A stretch of DNA of 64,000 nt from Alteromonas sp. 1_MG-2023 (GTDB lineage Bacteria; Pseudomonadota; Gammaproteobacteria; Enterobacterales; Alteromonadaceae), in NCBI RefSeq assembly GCF_030547075.1, contig NZ_JAUOQH010000009.1:124001-188000 (forward strand). Direction: 5' to 3'. The translations under genes were made by a program, and so were the position numbers. The notes below the pieces were generated by a model. The model was not told the DNA's origin. It did no database searches and saw nothing but the letters and a program-made list of their open reading frames with translations. This document shows, piece after piece, positions 29,501 through 37,783 of this stretch (its first letter is position 1; every line of letters begins with the position of its first letter).

Positions 29501-31017
29501 GGGTGACCCTTGATAGTGCTACAGCATTTTCGTCCGTACTTAACAACAACACAGATAATTTTATCAACGCTATTATCAGTAGTTTAAATTTACAAACGAA
29601 TTCTGCTGCCGAGTATCGATTTAAAGCGGGCACGGAGTTAACCACAACAAGTGACAAGATGCTTCATTACTCTGCTCAAAAGTTCATGCGAGCATCTAGC
29701 GCCAGCTATTTTTATCAGTTGGTGTTAATCACCACGGTGTTCATTTTCAGTGTCTTTTGTGCTGCGCTATTGCTCATAAGCCGTAAATTGCTTGGAGAAC
29801 ATTTATTTGATAGTTACCGGTTGCGGCCTCCATCTGAAGCAGAAGAAAGCGAATATATTTGGAAGCAATTGTCACCCCTCCAATCAAAGAATATGCAGAT
29901 ACAATTTATTAGCCAACTGAGTCAAACTGACTTAGAAAAAGCTTTTAAAAAACAAAATCATACTATCTTCAAAAATAGAGTGGACGACATTCAAGGTTGG
30001 CTTACTCGAGAAAAAGAAATAAATTTTCGAGAAATAGCAAAGATTGATAGCCATAAAGATACGCCTACTATAGTTCTAAAAGGTTTAAACAAAGCGCTAC
30101 TTGATCTCACCGAACGTGAAGCCGCATTCACTTTAATTCAGTCCTTGCAGCAGCGTAAATGTCATCTGATTTTGGTATCAGAAATGTCGCCCATGCAGTT
30201 ACTCAGCCATGCGGCACACTTTCCTGCCTTCGAGGCGGAACACCTACCGAGTAAAAACGAGTTGTGGCAGTGGAGTAAGTTGCTTCGAAGTTTTTCTATT
30301 CATTATCATTGGGTGGCAAGTAAGAAAAATACCCTCACCACATCGCCCACCGCGTTTTCTGTGCTGTCGCACGAGTCCACACATTGGCATGACCTACAAT
30401 CGGTGCAAAAGTCATTTTTAATTTATCACTTAGAAATAAAGCAAAAACGTAAAGGTGAAGATATTGATGAATTACTCAATAGGCTAAACCATACGAATAT
30501 CACCGAACAAAAAATGGCGCGACTAGCATTGGAATTAGACAAATACTGGTCACCTCAGCAAATCGTTGAGTATTTTGTTCATCATGCGCGCCCATCTTAC
30601 CGGTTACGCTGGGAGCAATGTACAACTAACGAGCGGCTCATTTTGTTGCAACTTGCGCAAGGCGCCAAGCTTAACCCTGCAAGCGCTGAAATTATTGGCC
30701 ATTTACAGCGACGGGGCCTCATTTATCGGGATTGTGGATGGCATTTGATCAATGAGAGCTTCAGGCAGTTTGTGTTAACCGCAGAGCCCGCTAAGCAAAT
30801 ACAGGAATGGCTTGCGGAAACTCGTTCTAGTATTTGGCACAATTTGCGACCTCCTTTGTTTATGTTAGTGGGGCTATTGTTCTTATTAGTGATTTTTAGT
30901 GCCAACATCGCCTTCGATTCAATAATCACGACCTTAGCCGCGGTTTTAGGTGTGTTACCTATGTTAATTACAAATTTAACGAGCCTAAGAACCTTAGAGA
31001 TCCTGCCAAAAGACTAA
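26536..31017 (+). CDS. Very large multi-pass membrane protein of unknown function
   Basis: The 1493-residue protein has a membrane anchor at 11-30, a Lys/Thr/Glu-rich linker with a short repeat (TKTKTKTK, near 75), further membrane segments around 285-345, and a periplasmic region (about 350-690). Its IGYAVIDTTGKVLYHSNEE stretch and RPHENLYSAK...REYYQRAW resemble a double-Cache sensor. About six more membrane segments (695-930), a second periplasmic loop, another membrane segment near 1070 and a cytoplasmic domain (about 1095-1430) follow. That domain has a Walker B-like VVLKGLNKALLDL-type strand (here IVLKGLNKALLDL) and a winged-helix-like end, but no Walker A. Two final membrane segments close the protein. 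I do not recognise a family. It precedes a double-glycine peptide gene; a link is speculative. Confidence 0.75.
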   Translation: MPASKHEALKRYTLFLFIIVLVGAAYYFLRIQQNEIQQNHSYLRQLNEAGKSLQQSINMLLTSVKEEIKPRETKTKTKTKNESDFKKRISSNENFKHLGIVDTPESEKKNGVSTEGVTRNEGSITNVEFDAKSRTFKIQVRSEAKDKTVTVPIADLISKHLSPFPLLVISDDKGEVIAEKRHRNLAKALSDLRFSNVGELLGENEESGEATGQDEKVRGRGVKASDSVDRKIAGLYLRVYRQPITITDLNAGGKDDSKTLYLLAFVEKKEVVLNNLKIGNNTALWIVLFLTLLVATLPILKIQYCAPTYSYTRSDVTQCILGLFILLGVATIAISDQLFFRYWLQQKAVDTENIHRAISTDFSIELAQLLKLDHRYFDKASKGDNSGCTSFEAISKSNETTDLLNCRLINEQKEANGQAYFIENWFLLNNKGFVTGYEDTSPPMIVRPHENLYSAKKTNLQTREYYQRAWHGSMWRLDTYLIGEFYKKNYPIISLFEKSANLVGKGEVFKGCCEKLLIDAITMPQQFFIERIRNIDDARFNSQLVFKRTFNGDKEGGGEGEKEAKVHVSSIGTLLTSLNRRILPKNIGYAVIDTTGKVLYHSNEERSLVENFVAESGHDLQLLTTISNLKNINVDEPARLFLDYRGAEHSMVIGPLHSAIPEWALVVFYNQEEASQVNMLLVFLAVILYLTILIPLLLICRYVSSQGVWARLFHYQNDDNDTIKSSQNANTSIVSRTTYRWLALWIWSACTMQLFTIGVINSVLPRLAFLFLMLTVILIFLQFIFVPVEAQGKKVSFTALTCRYLFRPSTLIKMPFFIPFVCFLMLTALSVFSGGENTSHSHVPHANEHSLIFPCIGIGLFVVFTILMWMKSVAGGVDDTLSNKKPRSLSELSRRVPSSYIWYLAGSIYIVTVVPAVILVNSVNSYMLEGQATFQNQHLLEMHQKVSAANQQYRALMHQDLTSYREGLASTTSAIPFKTIFPALKREEWVTLDSATAFSSVLNNNTDNFINAIISSLNLQTNSAAEYRFKAGTELTTTSDKMLHYSAQKFMRASSASYFYQLVLITTVFIFSVFCAALLLISRKLLGEHLFDSYRLRPPSEAEESEYIWKQLSPLQSKNMQIQFISQLSQTDLEKAFKKQNHTIFKNRVDDIQGWLTREKEINFREIAKIDSHKDTPTIVLKGLNKALLDLTEREAAFTLIQSLQQRKCHLILVSEMSPMQLLSHAAHFPAFEAEHLPSKNELWQWSKLLRSFSIHYHWVASKKNTLTTSPTAFSVLSHESTHWHDLQSVQKSFLIYHLEIKQKRKGEDIDELLNRLNHTNITEQKMARLALELDKYWSPQQIVEYFVHHARPSYRLRWEQCTTNERLILLQLAQGAKLNPASAEIIGHLQRRGLIYRDCGWHLINESFRQFVLTAEPAKQIQEWLAETRSSIWHNLRPPLFMLVGLLFLLVIFSANIAFDSIITTLAAVLGVLPMLITNLTSLRTLEILPKD

Positions 31018-31138
31018 TTATTACAGCAACTACATTCAGACACATCGTACAGTTATTAAAAGGAAGCAAGCAGAGTAGTCTGAAGTCCTCAATATCAATT
31101 GAGAATAACAATTTTTAATTTATATAAGGATTATGAAA

Positions 31139-31303
31139 ATGAAAACGTTAAATGCAGATGAAATAAATGCTGTTAGTGGTGGCAGTTTAGATAGATTGAT
31201 TACTGTTGCGGAAATTATGTATCAAACATTAAAGTGGTCAAGCAGTGGTTATAGTAGATATGTAGAAAGCGGCCGAAGAATTGAGCATTCAATGGTGTGG
31301 TAA
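31139..31303 (+). CDS. Small peptide with a double-glycine leader, bacteriocin-like
   Basis: The 54-residue product starts MKTLNADEINAVSGG, which has all features of a double-glycine leader: Leu at -12, Glu/Ile at -8/-7, Val at -4 and GG before the cleavage site. The 39-residue remainder begins SLDRLITVAEIMYQ and ends with MVW; it is basic, amphipathic and Cys-free. The AAGGA site lies 8 bases before this ATG; another ATG two codons upstream is too close to it. Such leaders are cut by C39-peptidase ABC exporters, none of which is in this window. The next gene encodes a CPBP-like membrane protein, a family that includes bacteriocin immunity proteins. Toxin activity is inference. Confidence 0.7.
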   Translation: MKTLNADEINAVSGGSLDRLITVAEIMYQTLKWSSSGYSRYVESGRRIEHSMVW

Positions 31304-31380
31304 TTACTTAGGATGATAAGTCATGCATACGGACTGCAGAGCCTGTGTGCATTTTCGTAAAAAAAAGATAGGACGAAACT

Positions 31381-31902
31381 ATGATAGGCGCACTTAGCAA
31401 AACACATGAAAATCCACTGAATTACCTATATAGGTATATTACAAAATGTTGCTTTCAATATTCACAAAGTCCTATTTTAAGAGTTTTCCAACTCTTTCTA
31501 ATTATACAAGTTCCCGCCATTGTTTTCGTAGCAATTATAAATATCATATTCAGCGATCGTGTAGCGAGCACTATTGAAAACGGTACCGCCGAACTCATCA
31601 TGATTACGATTGTTAGCCCAGCTATTGAAACTTTGATGATTGCACTAGGTTATGGGATTTGCCATTCTTTTAGTGTAAGTAAAAGAAGGACGTTAGCAAT
31701 TAATGCGATATTTTTTGCACTAATTCACGGCTTTTTAAATCCTGTTCGTTTTATCCCCGCCCTCTGGGCCTTTCTATTTTTCTGTTCTGCATATCAAATA
31801 GGTAATACACAAAGTTTTGCAAGAGGGTTTTTCTTATCCTTTACATTACATGCAACGTGCAATTCTTTAGTGATTGCAATTTATTTATGCACTATTAGGT
31901 AG
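31381..31902 (+). CDS. CPBP-like intramembrane protease / immunity-type membrane protein
   Basis: The 173-residue polytopic protein has about five membrane segments and the second and third CPBP (Abi) motifs, FALIH (near 118) and HATCN (near 158). The first motif (EExxxR) is degenerate here, reading ETLMIA, so protease activity is doubtful. CPBP proteins include CAAX-type proteases and immunity proteins of class II bacteriocins. Location 78 bases after a double-glycine peptide gene on the same strand, with its own AGGAC site, suggests self-protection against, or processing of, that peptide. Confidence 0.68.
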   Translation: MIGALSKTHENPLNYLYRYITKCCFQYSQSPILRVFQLFLIIQVPAIVFVAIINIIFSDRVASTIENGTAELIMITIVSPAIETLMIALGYGICHSFSVSKRRTLAINAIFFALIHGFLNPVRFIPALWAFLFFCSAYQIGNTQSFARGFFLSFTLHATCNSLVIAIYLCTIR

Positions 31903-32227
31903 CAAAAGATAAGGCTGACCTTTTATTGAAGTAAGGCGTTATATTTGCCATAAAAAAAGTATTGTTGTTCATTGTAGATACTGATTTTAGTAGTGTTTTA
32001 CGTGGTTTATTAAATCAAACCATTGTGGTTTCGCCTTCAATTCGCTTTTAGAAATATCGCCCAAAATTGTAGAGTAAGTGCATAGGTGTATATTTTTGAG
32101 CATTTCTGGGTCTTCCTTGCACCAAAAAAGAACAGTAAGTTCAATGGGTTAGTTGAAAATTGGTTCTTGCGCCAAAGAGAATTACCATTTAGTCTAAAAA
32201 TACTATAGGTATCGGATAAAGTGGCAA
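31903..32227. other. Gene-free AT-rich stretch
   Basis: No open frame with a ribosome-binding site, RNA gene or strong hairpin was found. It separates the peptide/CPBP pair from the Tat-lipoprotein aminotransferase and must contain the latter's promoter. Confidence 0.5.
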
Positions 32228-33424
32228 ATGAAACAAGAAATCAAAAAAGAAGTCAAAGCTAGTCCTTCAGTTAACTCTTCTCGTCGCAGCTGGTTAAAGT
32301 CAGTTGGTTTAGGAGCTGGCGCAGTTGCGCTAACGGCTTGTGTAGATTCTAGCGTTAAAGAACTTAGCGCTGCTGGTATGAAAACGGATCATTTCCCTAC
32401 CGCTACACCGAATGTCAGTGATGGCCTTGTTCGGTTGTCTTCCAATGAAAACGCGTTTGGCCCGTCAGCTAAAGCGGTTGAAGCTATGCAAGGTGAGTTG
32501 TTCAACTTGGCCCGTTATTCAGATGCCACTGTTGACGTACTAAAAAGTAAGATTGCTGCTCAGGAAGGAGTATCTGAAGATCAAATTATCGTCACTAACG
32601 GTTCATCACCTATTTTGTTTGGTTACGCCGATTGGATAACTAAAAATGGTAATAAGCTGGTGACATCAATGGCTACTTACGAAGGTGTTCCTCGCGGAGC
32701 CGAGTTCATGGGTGCCGATGTAACCTACGTCCCGTTAGATGCCGACATGAATTTCGATTTAGACGCGATTGAAGCTGCTGTTACCGAAGATACCACTGCT
32801 GTGTATATCTGTAACCCGAATAACCCAACGGGTACCGTGGTTGATGCTGCTAAACTTACTGCATTTGCAAAACGTGTGTCGAAAAAGGCACAGGTGTTTA
32901 TAGACGAAGCTTATATTGAAATGTCTGATGCTTATCCTGCTAATGTACAATCAAAGTTAGTGGCAGAAGGGCACGATGTGGTTATCTGCCGTACATTCTC
33001 AAAAATTCACGCCATGGCAGGTCAACGTTTGGGCTATGCTATTTTACCAGCGGAACAAGCTAAGCAACTAGGTGGCATGCTGCGTATGGGTGGTGTGAAC
33101 TACTTAGCATTAGTCGCAGGTATGGCAAGCATGGAAGATCATGCAAACCTTAATACCATGCGTTCGCGGGTTAAAGTAGAGCGTGAAAAGTTAACGTCGG
33201 CCGCAGAATCACTAGGTCAGGCTTATGCGAAAAACCCACAAGGCAACTTTATCTACATGGATACTGGAATGCCACATGATGAATTCGCGAAGCTAATGAA
33301 AGCGCAAGGTATTAAAGTGGTTGGCCGTACATGGCCTGGCTACGATACCTGGTCACGTATTAGCGTTGGTATTCCTGAAGAAACTGATGCATGCGTAAAA
33401 GCACTTAAAACAGTTTTAGGTTAG
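32228..33424 (+). CDS. Tat-exported lipoprotein, histidinol-phosphate aminotransferase-like
   Basis: The 398-residue fold-type I PLP enzyme has an N-terminal twin-arginine signal (SRRSWLK with Arg19-Arg20), a hydrophobic stretch and lipobox LTAC (Cys38). The mature part resembles HisC: SSNENAFGPS, the NPNNPTGTV loop (196-204), DEAYIEM, and the Schiff-base lysine in TFSKIHAMAGQR (Lys259). It should be exported already folded with PLP and anchored by lipid in the envelope, which is unusual for an aminotransferase. The substrate is unknown. No his genes are nearby, so a biosynthetic HisC role is unlikely. It is probably monocistronic. Confidence 0.88.
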   Translation: MKQEIKKEVKASPSVNSSRRSWLKSVGLGAGAVALTACVDSSVKELSAAGMKTDHFPTATPNVSDGLVRLSSNENAFGPSAKAVEAMQGELFNLARYSDATVDVLKSKIAAQEGVSEDQIIVTNGSSPILFGYADWITKNGNKLVTSMATYEGVPRGAEFMGADVTYVPLDADMNFDLDAIEAAVTEDTTAVYICNPNNPTGTVVDAAKLTAFAKRVSKKAQVFIDEAYIEMSDAYPANVQSKLVAEGHDVVICRTFSKIHAMAGQRLGYAILPAEQAKQLGGMLRMGGVNYLALVAGMASMEDHANLNTMRSRVKVEREKLTSAAESLGQAYAKNPQGNFIYMDTGMPHDEFAKLMKAQGIKVVGRTWPGYDTWSRISVGIPEETDACVKALKTVLG

Positions 33425-33437
33425 AGACTCTAAAAGG

Positions 33438-33463
33438 GCAAGCTTACTACACGATAAGCTTGC
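33438..33463 (+). terminator. Hairpin after the aminotransferase gene
   Basis: GCAAGCTTA pairs perfectly with TAAGCTTGC around an 8-base loop, 14 bases past the stop. No T run follows, so it may be a processing or Rho-associated structure rather than an intrinsic terminator. Confidence 0.45.
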
Positions 33464-33634
33464 ACGATGCTCTACCACGTTAAATTAAAACGATATGTAC
33501 AAAAATGCTGGTGGTTTTGTTGGTTTTATTAGTAACAATAACCGCAAAATCGCCTGCGTTATGTAGTACGTTTACTGGTTCACATCTGAAGCATTAACGC
33601 CTTGTCTCTTTTAATGTTTGCCGTTATTACAGTA

Positions 33635-33898
33635 CTAATGATTGCGTAATGCATCAATCAATTCGCTTTTGCTCATGCTGGAGCGACCTGAAATTCCTAC
33701 CTCTTTCGCTTTTTCGTACAACTCTTTTTTAGTGCGTTCTTCATACTTTTTACTCTTACCACCTTTCTTTGAAGGTGATTGTTCGTCATTAGCTTGCGCG
33801 TTGGCAATTCTGGCTGACTTTTCTTTGCTGTAGCCTTTATCTCGAAGCGCTTCATATGTGTCGTCGTTTTTAATCTGTGCAGCGTGTTGCTTGGCCAT
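33635..33898 (-). CDS. Small basic protein with Rho-N / SAP-like C-terminus
   Basis: The 87-residue Lys-rich protein has an N-terminal helix pair (NDDTYEALRDKGYSKEKSARIAN), a Lys/Gly-rich linker (PSKKGGKSKK) and a C-terminal 'TKKELYEKAKEVGISGRSSMSKSELIDALR' unit typical of the Rho termination factor N-terminal domain, a small nucleic-acid-binding helical fold. Proteins of this layout are common, poorly studied and often stress-linked. A GAGGAGA site precedes the ATG. Confidence 0.82.
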   Translation of the reverse strand: MAKQHAAQIKNDDTYEALRDKGYSKEKSARIANAQANDEQSPSKKGGKSKKYEERTKKELYEKAKEVGISGRSSMSKSELIDALRNH

Positions 33899-34107
33899 GG
33901 TTGTCTCCTCTATTAATTTTCTTATCGGTAGGTAGCGAAAATGCCGATAAGGTTAATTAAGCCTTACTTTGTATACTACAACTTAGCGATTTTGGAGCAC
34001 TGGGCGGTAGTGCCTTGTCTGTGCACTTGAGCTATAAAATTAAGCTGCACTCCTTGGCGGCAGGCCTTAGCATTAAAACTTGCTGCAAACAGTAGATCAG
34101 CTGATAA

Positions 34108-34181
34108 GCGGATAAACCCTACTTGTTCCTAGGTCGTTGTTACCTTTGACCTCATCCATAAAGGAAGTAGGGCATATCCGC
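34108..34181. repeat. Long imperfect inverted repeat beside the peroxidase gene
   Basis: GCGGATA-aa-CCCTACTT (34108-34124) pairs with AAGTAGGG-ca-TATCCGC (34165-34181), enclosing an inner AGGTC/GACCT dyad. It ends 10 bases before the stop of the peroxidase gene on the minus strand. No T run follows on either strand. It could be a transcript-end structure or a small palindromic repeat element. Confidence 0.55.
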
Positions 34182-34191
34182 GGTTTACACC

Positions 34192-36060
34192 TTACTCTAC
34201 AAAGAACACATCAGACTGTAGTTCTTCACCAATGTTGGTATTTGCGCGAATGACTTCTGCTAGCGTGGTGCCTTCTACCATTTCAAGCTCGTCATCAGTT
34301 AAATATCGCTCGTACCAAAACCGGTCGCCTTCGCGGAGCTCGTCGAACTGCTTAACATTAATTGCAGTGAACAATTCGCCTAACTGAGAGCCAGTTTCAA
34401 TCTGAGGATCTTCAGATAGACCGCCCACCCATAATTCAACATCATCAACCGAATTGTAGGCGTTAGACAATGCAGTTTGCAGGGTAGTATTCGACGTGAT
34501 ATCGCTAAATACTTCAGCACGCTCTAACCCCATGGCTTCGCGAACATCATTATATGATGGCAACCCGTGGTCACGGCCTCGTTGAATATTCAGCGAAATA
34601 AGATCAAAGCCGCCACTACCTGGTTGGCCAAACAAGAAGTTACGTAATCCATTTACCACTTTTATATCAATAGCTTGGTGCAGCTGCTTGGCCAAACCGC
34701 GTAAAATGGAGTCAATGTCATCTTCTTCTACATATAGTCCTATCCCTGTGAAGAAGGCTTCACGCAGTGCTAAGCTACCTTCGGAAATAGGATTATTATC
34801 AGCATCTAGGCGAAGTATATTGTCACTGACCTCGCTATGACCCAGCCGGTAGGCCGCCGTTGAAAATTCACTGTAAATAGTGGGGTTTACGTCGTCATCA
34901 TAGCCGCGATATTCAGGCATAGTATCGGCGCCTAATAGGGCAGGTAAGTATTCGTCATACGTGATTATCTGCAGTTTGGCGATAACTAGGCGCCTGGTTT
35001 GTTCGTAGATATCTTCTACGTCAGCTTGGGGTTGCTGTTCTTGCAAAATAGACGCAATACGATTGTGCTCCCTTACCCAAACCGTATGCATCGCGGTAAG
35101 TATGGCTTGTTCGTTTACCCGAACGTCTCCGCCTAAAAATAACACACTCGGATCTGATACAAACCCATTTGCGTTAGGGAGACCGTTAGGGTTACGTGGC
35201 AGCAAGTTATTGTCAGAGGTTGCTAAAAAGGGCGACTGATCCCCTTCGCGCAACTCTTCATTACGTTCGGAATCCGAGCCATATATCATCGAGCCATCAA
35301 TCCAACTCGTGATTTCATTTTCTTGCTCACGAACGTTATTGGTACTGGTACCGGTATCAGGGTCGTAAATGGCACGATTAAATGAAATTGTGACATCACC
35401 TGTACTGTTAGGATCGAAAAACACATCGCCAGTAGGCACAATGATATGTTCCGCTTCCAAGGTACTTCCGTCGGTAAGGCTTAGATCGTGGTCGATGAAT
35501 TGTCCCCACTGCCACAAGTAGTCACTGGTATTGTAGGTATTGGGTATACTCTCGCCCTCAGCCTGCATTACTAGCAAGTTGCTAATTTCACGCGCACTTT
35601 TTTGTGCAGAACCCGCCATTTCAGATGCACCGTCAGTGTAAAAAGCAGGTGCAATACGCTGTAGGTGACTAAAAGTGACACCCCATTCCGGGTTATCTTG
35701 GTTGTTGCTACTGCCATCATAGGAACGTATTTCTCTACCCCCTTGGGTATTGAGAACAAAATCGTCTCTACCTTCTCTATCACGGCTGTTACGACGTTGT
35801 TGATCTACATCTTCGTCGATACCCTGTGCCGACCTACCTCTTTGGTTGTCATCACCATTGTTCCTGTTGTTGTCGGTAGTTTCATCATTATCGTTGCCGT
35901 TATTACCGGCATTGTCATTTCCGCTATTGTTTGTATCAGAAATAACATCAACGTCAGGTGTTGTTGCGGTGGTATTTGTTGTTTGCTCATCATCGGTACT
36001 ATCTGAGCCGCAGCCATATAGGCTGCTTAACGTAACCGCTAAAAACGCTAACTTTTTCAT
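34192..36060 (-). CDS. Animal-type haem peroxidase lipoprotein
   Basis: The 622-residue lipoprotein has a signal peptide with lipobox LYGC (Cys17), then a 90-residue Asn/Asp-rich low-complexity linker (NDNAGNNGNDNDE), then an animal-type haem peroxidase domain (about 110-600). Key motifs are visible: WGQFIDHDL with the distal His, the VREHNRIA block, AYRLGHSEV with the proximal His, and LNIQRGRDHGLPSYN. Such enzymes oxidise halides or organic substrates with peroxide; the actual substrate is unknown. It should sit at the outer membrane or in the periplasm, held off the surface by the linker. It appears monocistronic. Confidence 0.9.
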   Translation of the reverse strand: MKKLAFLAVTLSSLYGCGSDSTDDEQTTNTTATTPDVDVISDTNNSGNDNAGNNGNDNDETTDNNRNNGDDNQRGRSAQGIDEDVDQQRRNSRDREGRDDFVLNTQGGREIRSYDGSSNNQDNPEWGVTFSHLQRIAPAFYTDGASEMAGSAQKSAREISNLLVMQAEGESIPNTYNTSDYLWQWGQFIDHDLSLTDGSTLEAEHIIVPTGDVFFDPNSTGDVTISFNRAIYDPDTGTSTNNVREQENEITSWIDGSMIYGSDSERNEELREGDQSPFLATSDNNLLPRNPNGLPNANGFVSDPSVLFLGGDVRVNEQAILTAMHTVWVREHNRIASILQEQQPQADVEDIYEQTRRLVIAKLQIITYDEYLPALLGADTMPEYRGYDDDVNPTIYSEFSTAAYRLGHSEVSDNILRLDADNNPISEGSLALREAFFTGIGLYVEEDDIDSILRGLAKQLHQAIDIKVVNGLRNFLFGQPGSGGFDLISLNIQRGRDHGLPSYNDVREAMGLERAEVFSDITSNTTLQTALSNAYNSVDDVELWVGGLSEDPQIETGSQLGELFTAINVKQFDELREGDRFWYERYLTDDELEMVEGTTLAEVIRANTNIGEELQSDVFFVE

Positions 36061-36399
36061 AATATGTCCTGTAATTGTTTATGAGAAAACAATCATGCTC
36101 GTTCAATAAATGGGTGAGGTTGATTGCTAATTGAACCTTCAAATCCATTGAAGCATTTATAATTACTCTTTAATTCTTCAGACATTTGCATACCGAGGGC
36201 GCAGAATCGGTGAGGGGGCAGGCATCTTGTTGTTCAAAGGTTAGGAGTGAATATGTTGAAATCTGTTCAAACCTTTACGCTTTGTTGACAAATTTTACTG
36301 CCTAAGGGGTGGAGAATTAGATGAAATGCAGTTTTTTAATTAGTCGCAGGCTTAGTTAAAACCTAAGCTGACTGTACGGTTGATGAATAAAAAACAAAA
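36061..36399. other. Intergenic region upstream of the peroxidase gene
   Basis: No gene is seen. The stretch between the peroxidase start and the terminator of the next gene is AT-rich and should hold the peroxidase promoter. A run of A bases just before 36401 is the minus-strand T tract of the adjacent terminator. Confidence 0.5.
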
Positions 36400-36438
36400 A
36401 AAAAGCCGTTTGCAGAAGGCGCTACAAACAGCTTTTTA
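36400..36438 (-). terminator. Rho-independent terminator of the reductase-like gene
   Basis: Read on the minus strand, AAAAGCTGTTTG pairs with CAAACGGCTTTT around a 12-base loop and runs into a long T tract, 25 bases after the stop of the saccharopine-dehydrogenase-like gene. Confidence 0.85.
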
Positions 36439-36462
36439 TTAAATTATACGCAATGAAAAGTG

Positions 36463-37638
36463 TTACTTCTCGATGTTAAACGTCAACCCTGCTTTTTCAG
36501 TTAAGCGGCCAATTAACTTATCACCTAAAGCAGATGCAGGTGTAAAGAAACCGCCAGAGAGTGAAACATCTTTGCATAGGCAAAGCGCAGACTCTGAAAT
36601 CATTTTACTGGTTGAGCCATAACCTGGATCTTTATCACCGATTACCGATACGGCAAGGGTTTCGCCATTTACCGCCTTACCAATAAACATCACGTCGTAA
36701 AATCCGTTTTCACGTTCTTCTTTATCTGGGCCTTCACCTGGTTTAGGACCGCCGTCGCCACCTAGTGACTTATCTTGTGCCACGTGGTTTGCGATGGCTT
36801 CGCCTTTTTCACCTGGGCCTGTTAGCATCATTTCATCATACTGAAAGCTTTTGCCGTAGGCGAAGTTTGCCAAGTAGTTAGAGCGGTGAACGTTTTTAGT
36901 ATTGATGGCTGCCATAACAAACGGCGCAGCCCATGAGCCTAACGACTCATCATAATAAGGCTTGCTGCCATCGGGCTGTGGGTGGCTTTGACTCGAATCG
37001 GCAAGAGAGAAGGGGTTGATTAACGCAGACATAATTGATTTGTCTTTGCGTGCTGCAATCATGGTTTCTCTTAAGCTGGCCGCTGTGCCGCCCGAAAAAG
37101 TCCCCTGCATTTTTCTAACGCGGCCTTTCACGTACTCAATAGCTTCACCGGTTTGCTTTTTAGCGTGCTCTTGTAAAAACTGTACGCCTAAATCGAAAGG
37201 TACAGAATCGAAGCCGCATGAGAAAACAATGTTGGCACCGGTTTCTTTTGCCTTGGTTTCATACTTATTGATCATTTGGTGCATCCACGCGGGCTCACCA
37301 CATAAATCGGTATAACCTGTGCCATTATCTACACAGGCAGAGAGCAATTTTTCACCGTAAATTTGATAAGGCCCTACCGTTGTCAGTACCACTGCAGTGC
37401 GCTTTGTTAGTGCATCTAACGCCGCTTCATCATCGCCGTCGGCCACAATACTTACTACTGAATCGCTAATACCTAATTCGGCTTTAACATCGGCTAATTT
37501 AGCTTCGTTACGCCCAGCAACAGCCCACTTTACGCTGTTGTCACTGCCGTATTGGCTTTGGAAGTACTCAGCTACTAATTTACCGGTAAAACCTGTGGCG
37601 CCAAAAATCACCACATCAAATTCCCGTTGTTCACTCAT
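36463..37638 (-). CDS. Saccharopine dehydrogenase-like / trans-acting enoyl reductase family protein
   Basis: The 391-residue protein has an N-terminal Rossmann domain: VVIFGATGFTGKLVAEYF at about 9-26, AVAGRNEAKL at 39-48, VLTTVGPYQIYGE near 84 and YTDLCGEPAWM near 108. The C-terminal domain is typical of saccharopine-dehydrogenase-like oxidoreductases, which include the mycobacterial trans-acting enoyl reductase. It should bind NAD(P) in the cytoplasm; the substrate cannot be inferred. The aminotransferase gene upstream on the same strand is 145 bases away and probably separate. Confidence 0.85.
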   Translation of the reverse strand: MSEQREFDVVIFGATGFTGKLVAEYFQSQYGSDNSVKWAVAGRNEAKLADVKAELGISDSVVSIVADGDDEAALDALTKRTAVVLTTVGPYQIYGEKLLSACVDNGTGYTDLCGEPAWMHQMINKYETKAKETGANIVFSCGFDSVPFDLGVQFLQEHAKKQTGEAIEYVKGRVRKMQGTFSGGTAASLRETMIAARKDKSIMSALINPFSLADSSQSHPQPDGSKPYYDESLGSWAAPFVMAAINTKNVHRSNYLANFAYGKSFQYDEMMLTGPGEKGEAIANHVAQDKSLGGDGGPKPGEGPDKEERENGFYDVMFIGKAVNGETLAVSVIGDKDPGYGSTSKMISESALCLCKDVSLSGGFFTPASALGDKLIGRLTEKAGLTFNIEK

Positions 37639-37783
37639 AAATAACGTATCCTGTTCTATCTATTATGGAAGTCTTATGTGCAACCAATATACGCAATCCG
37701 TAAACGTTAAATTATTTTTTTAGGTAATAATTGAGTATTGATTTGGGTGTGAGTGCAATTCGCTAGCGACTATTTGAAAATGA

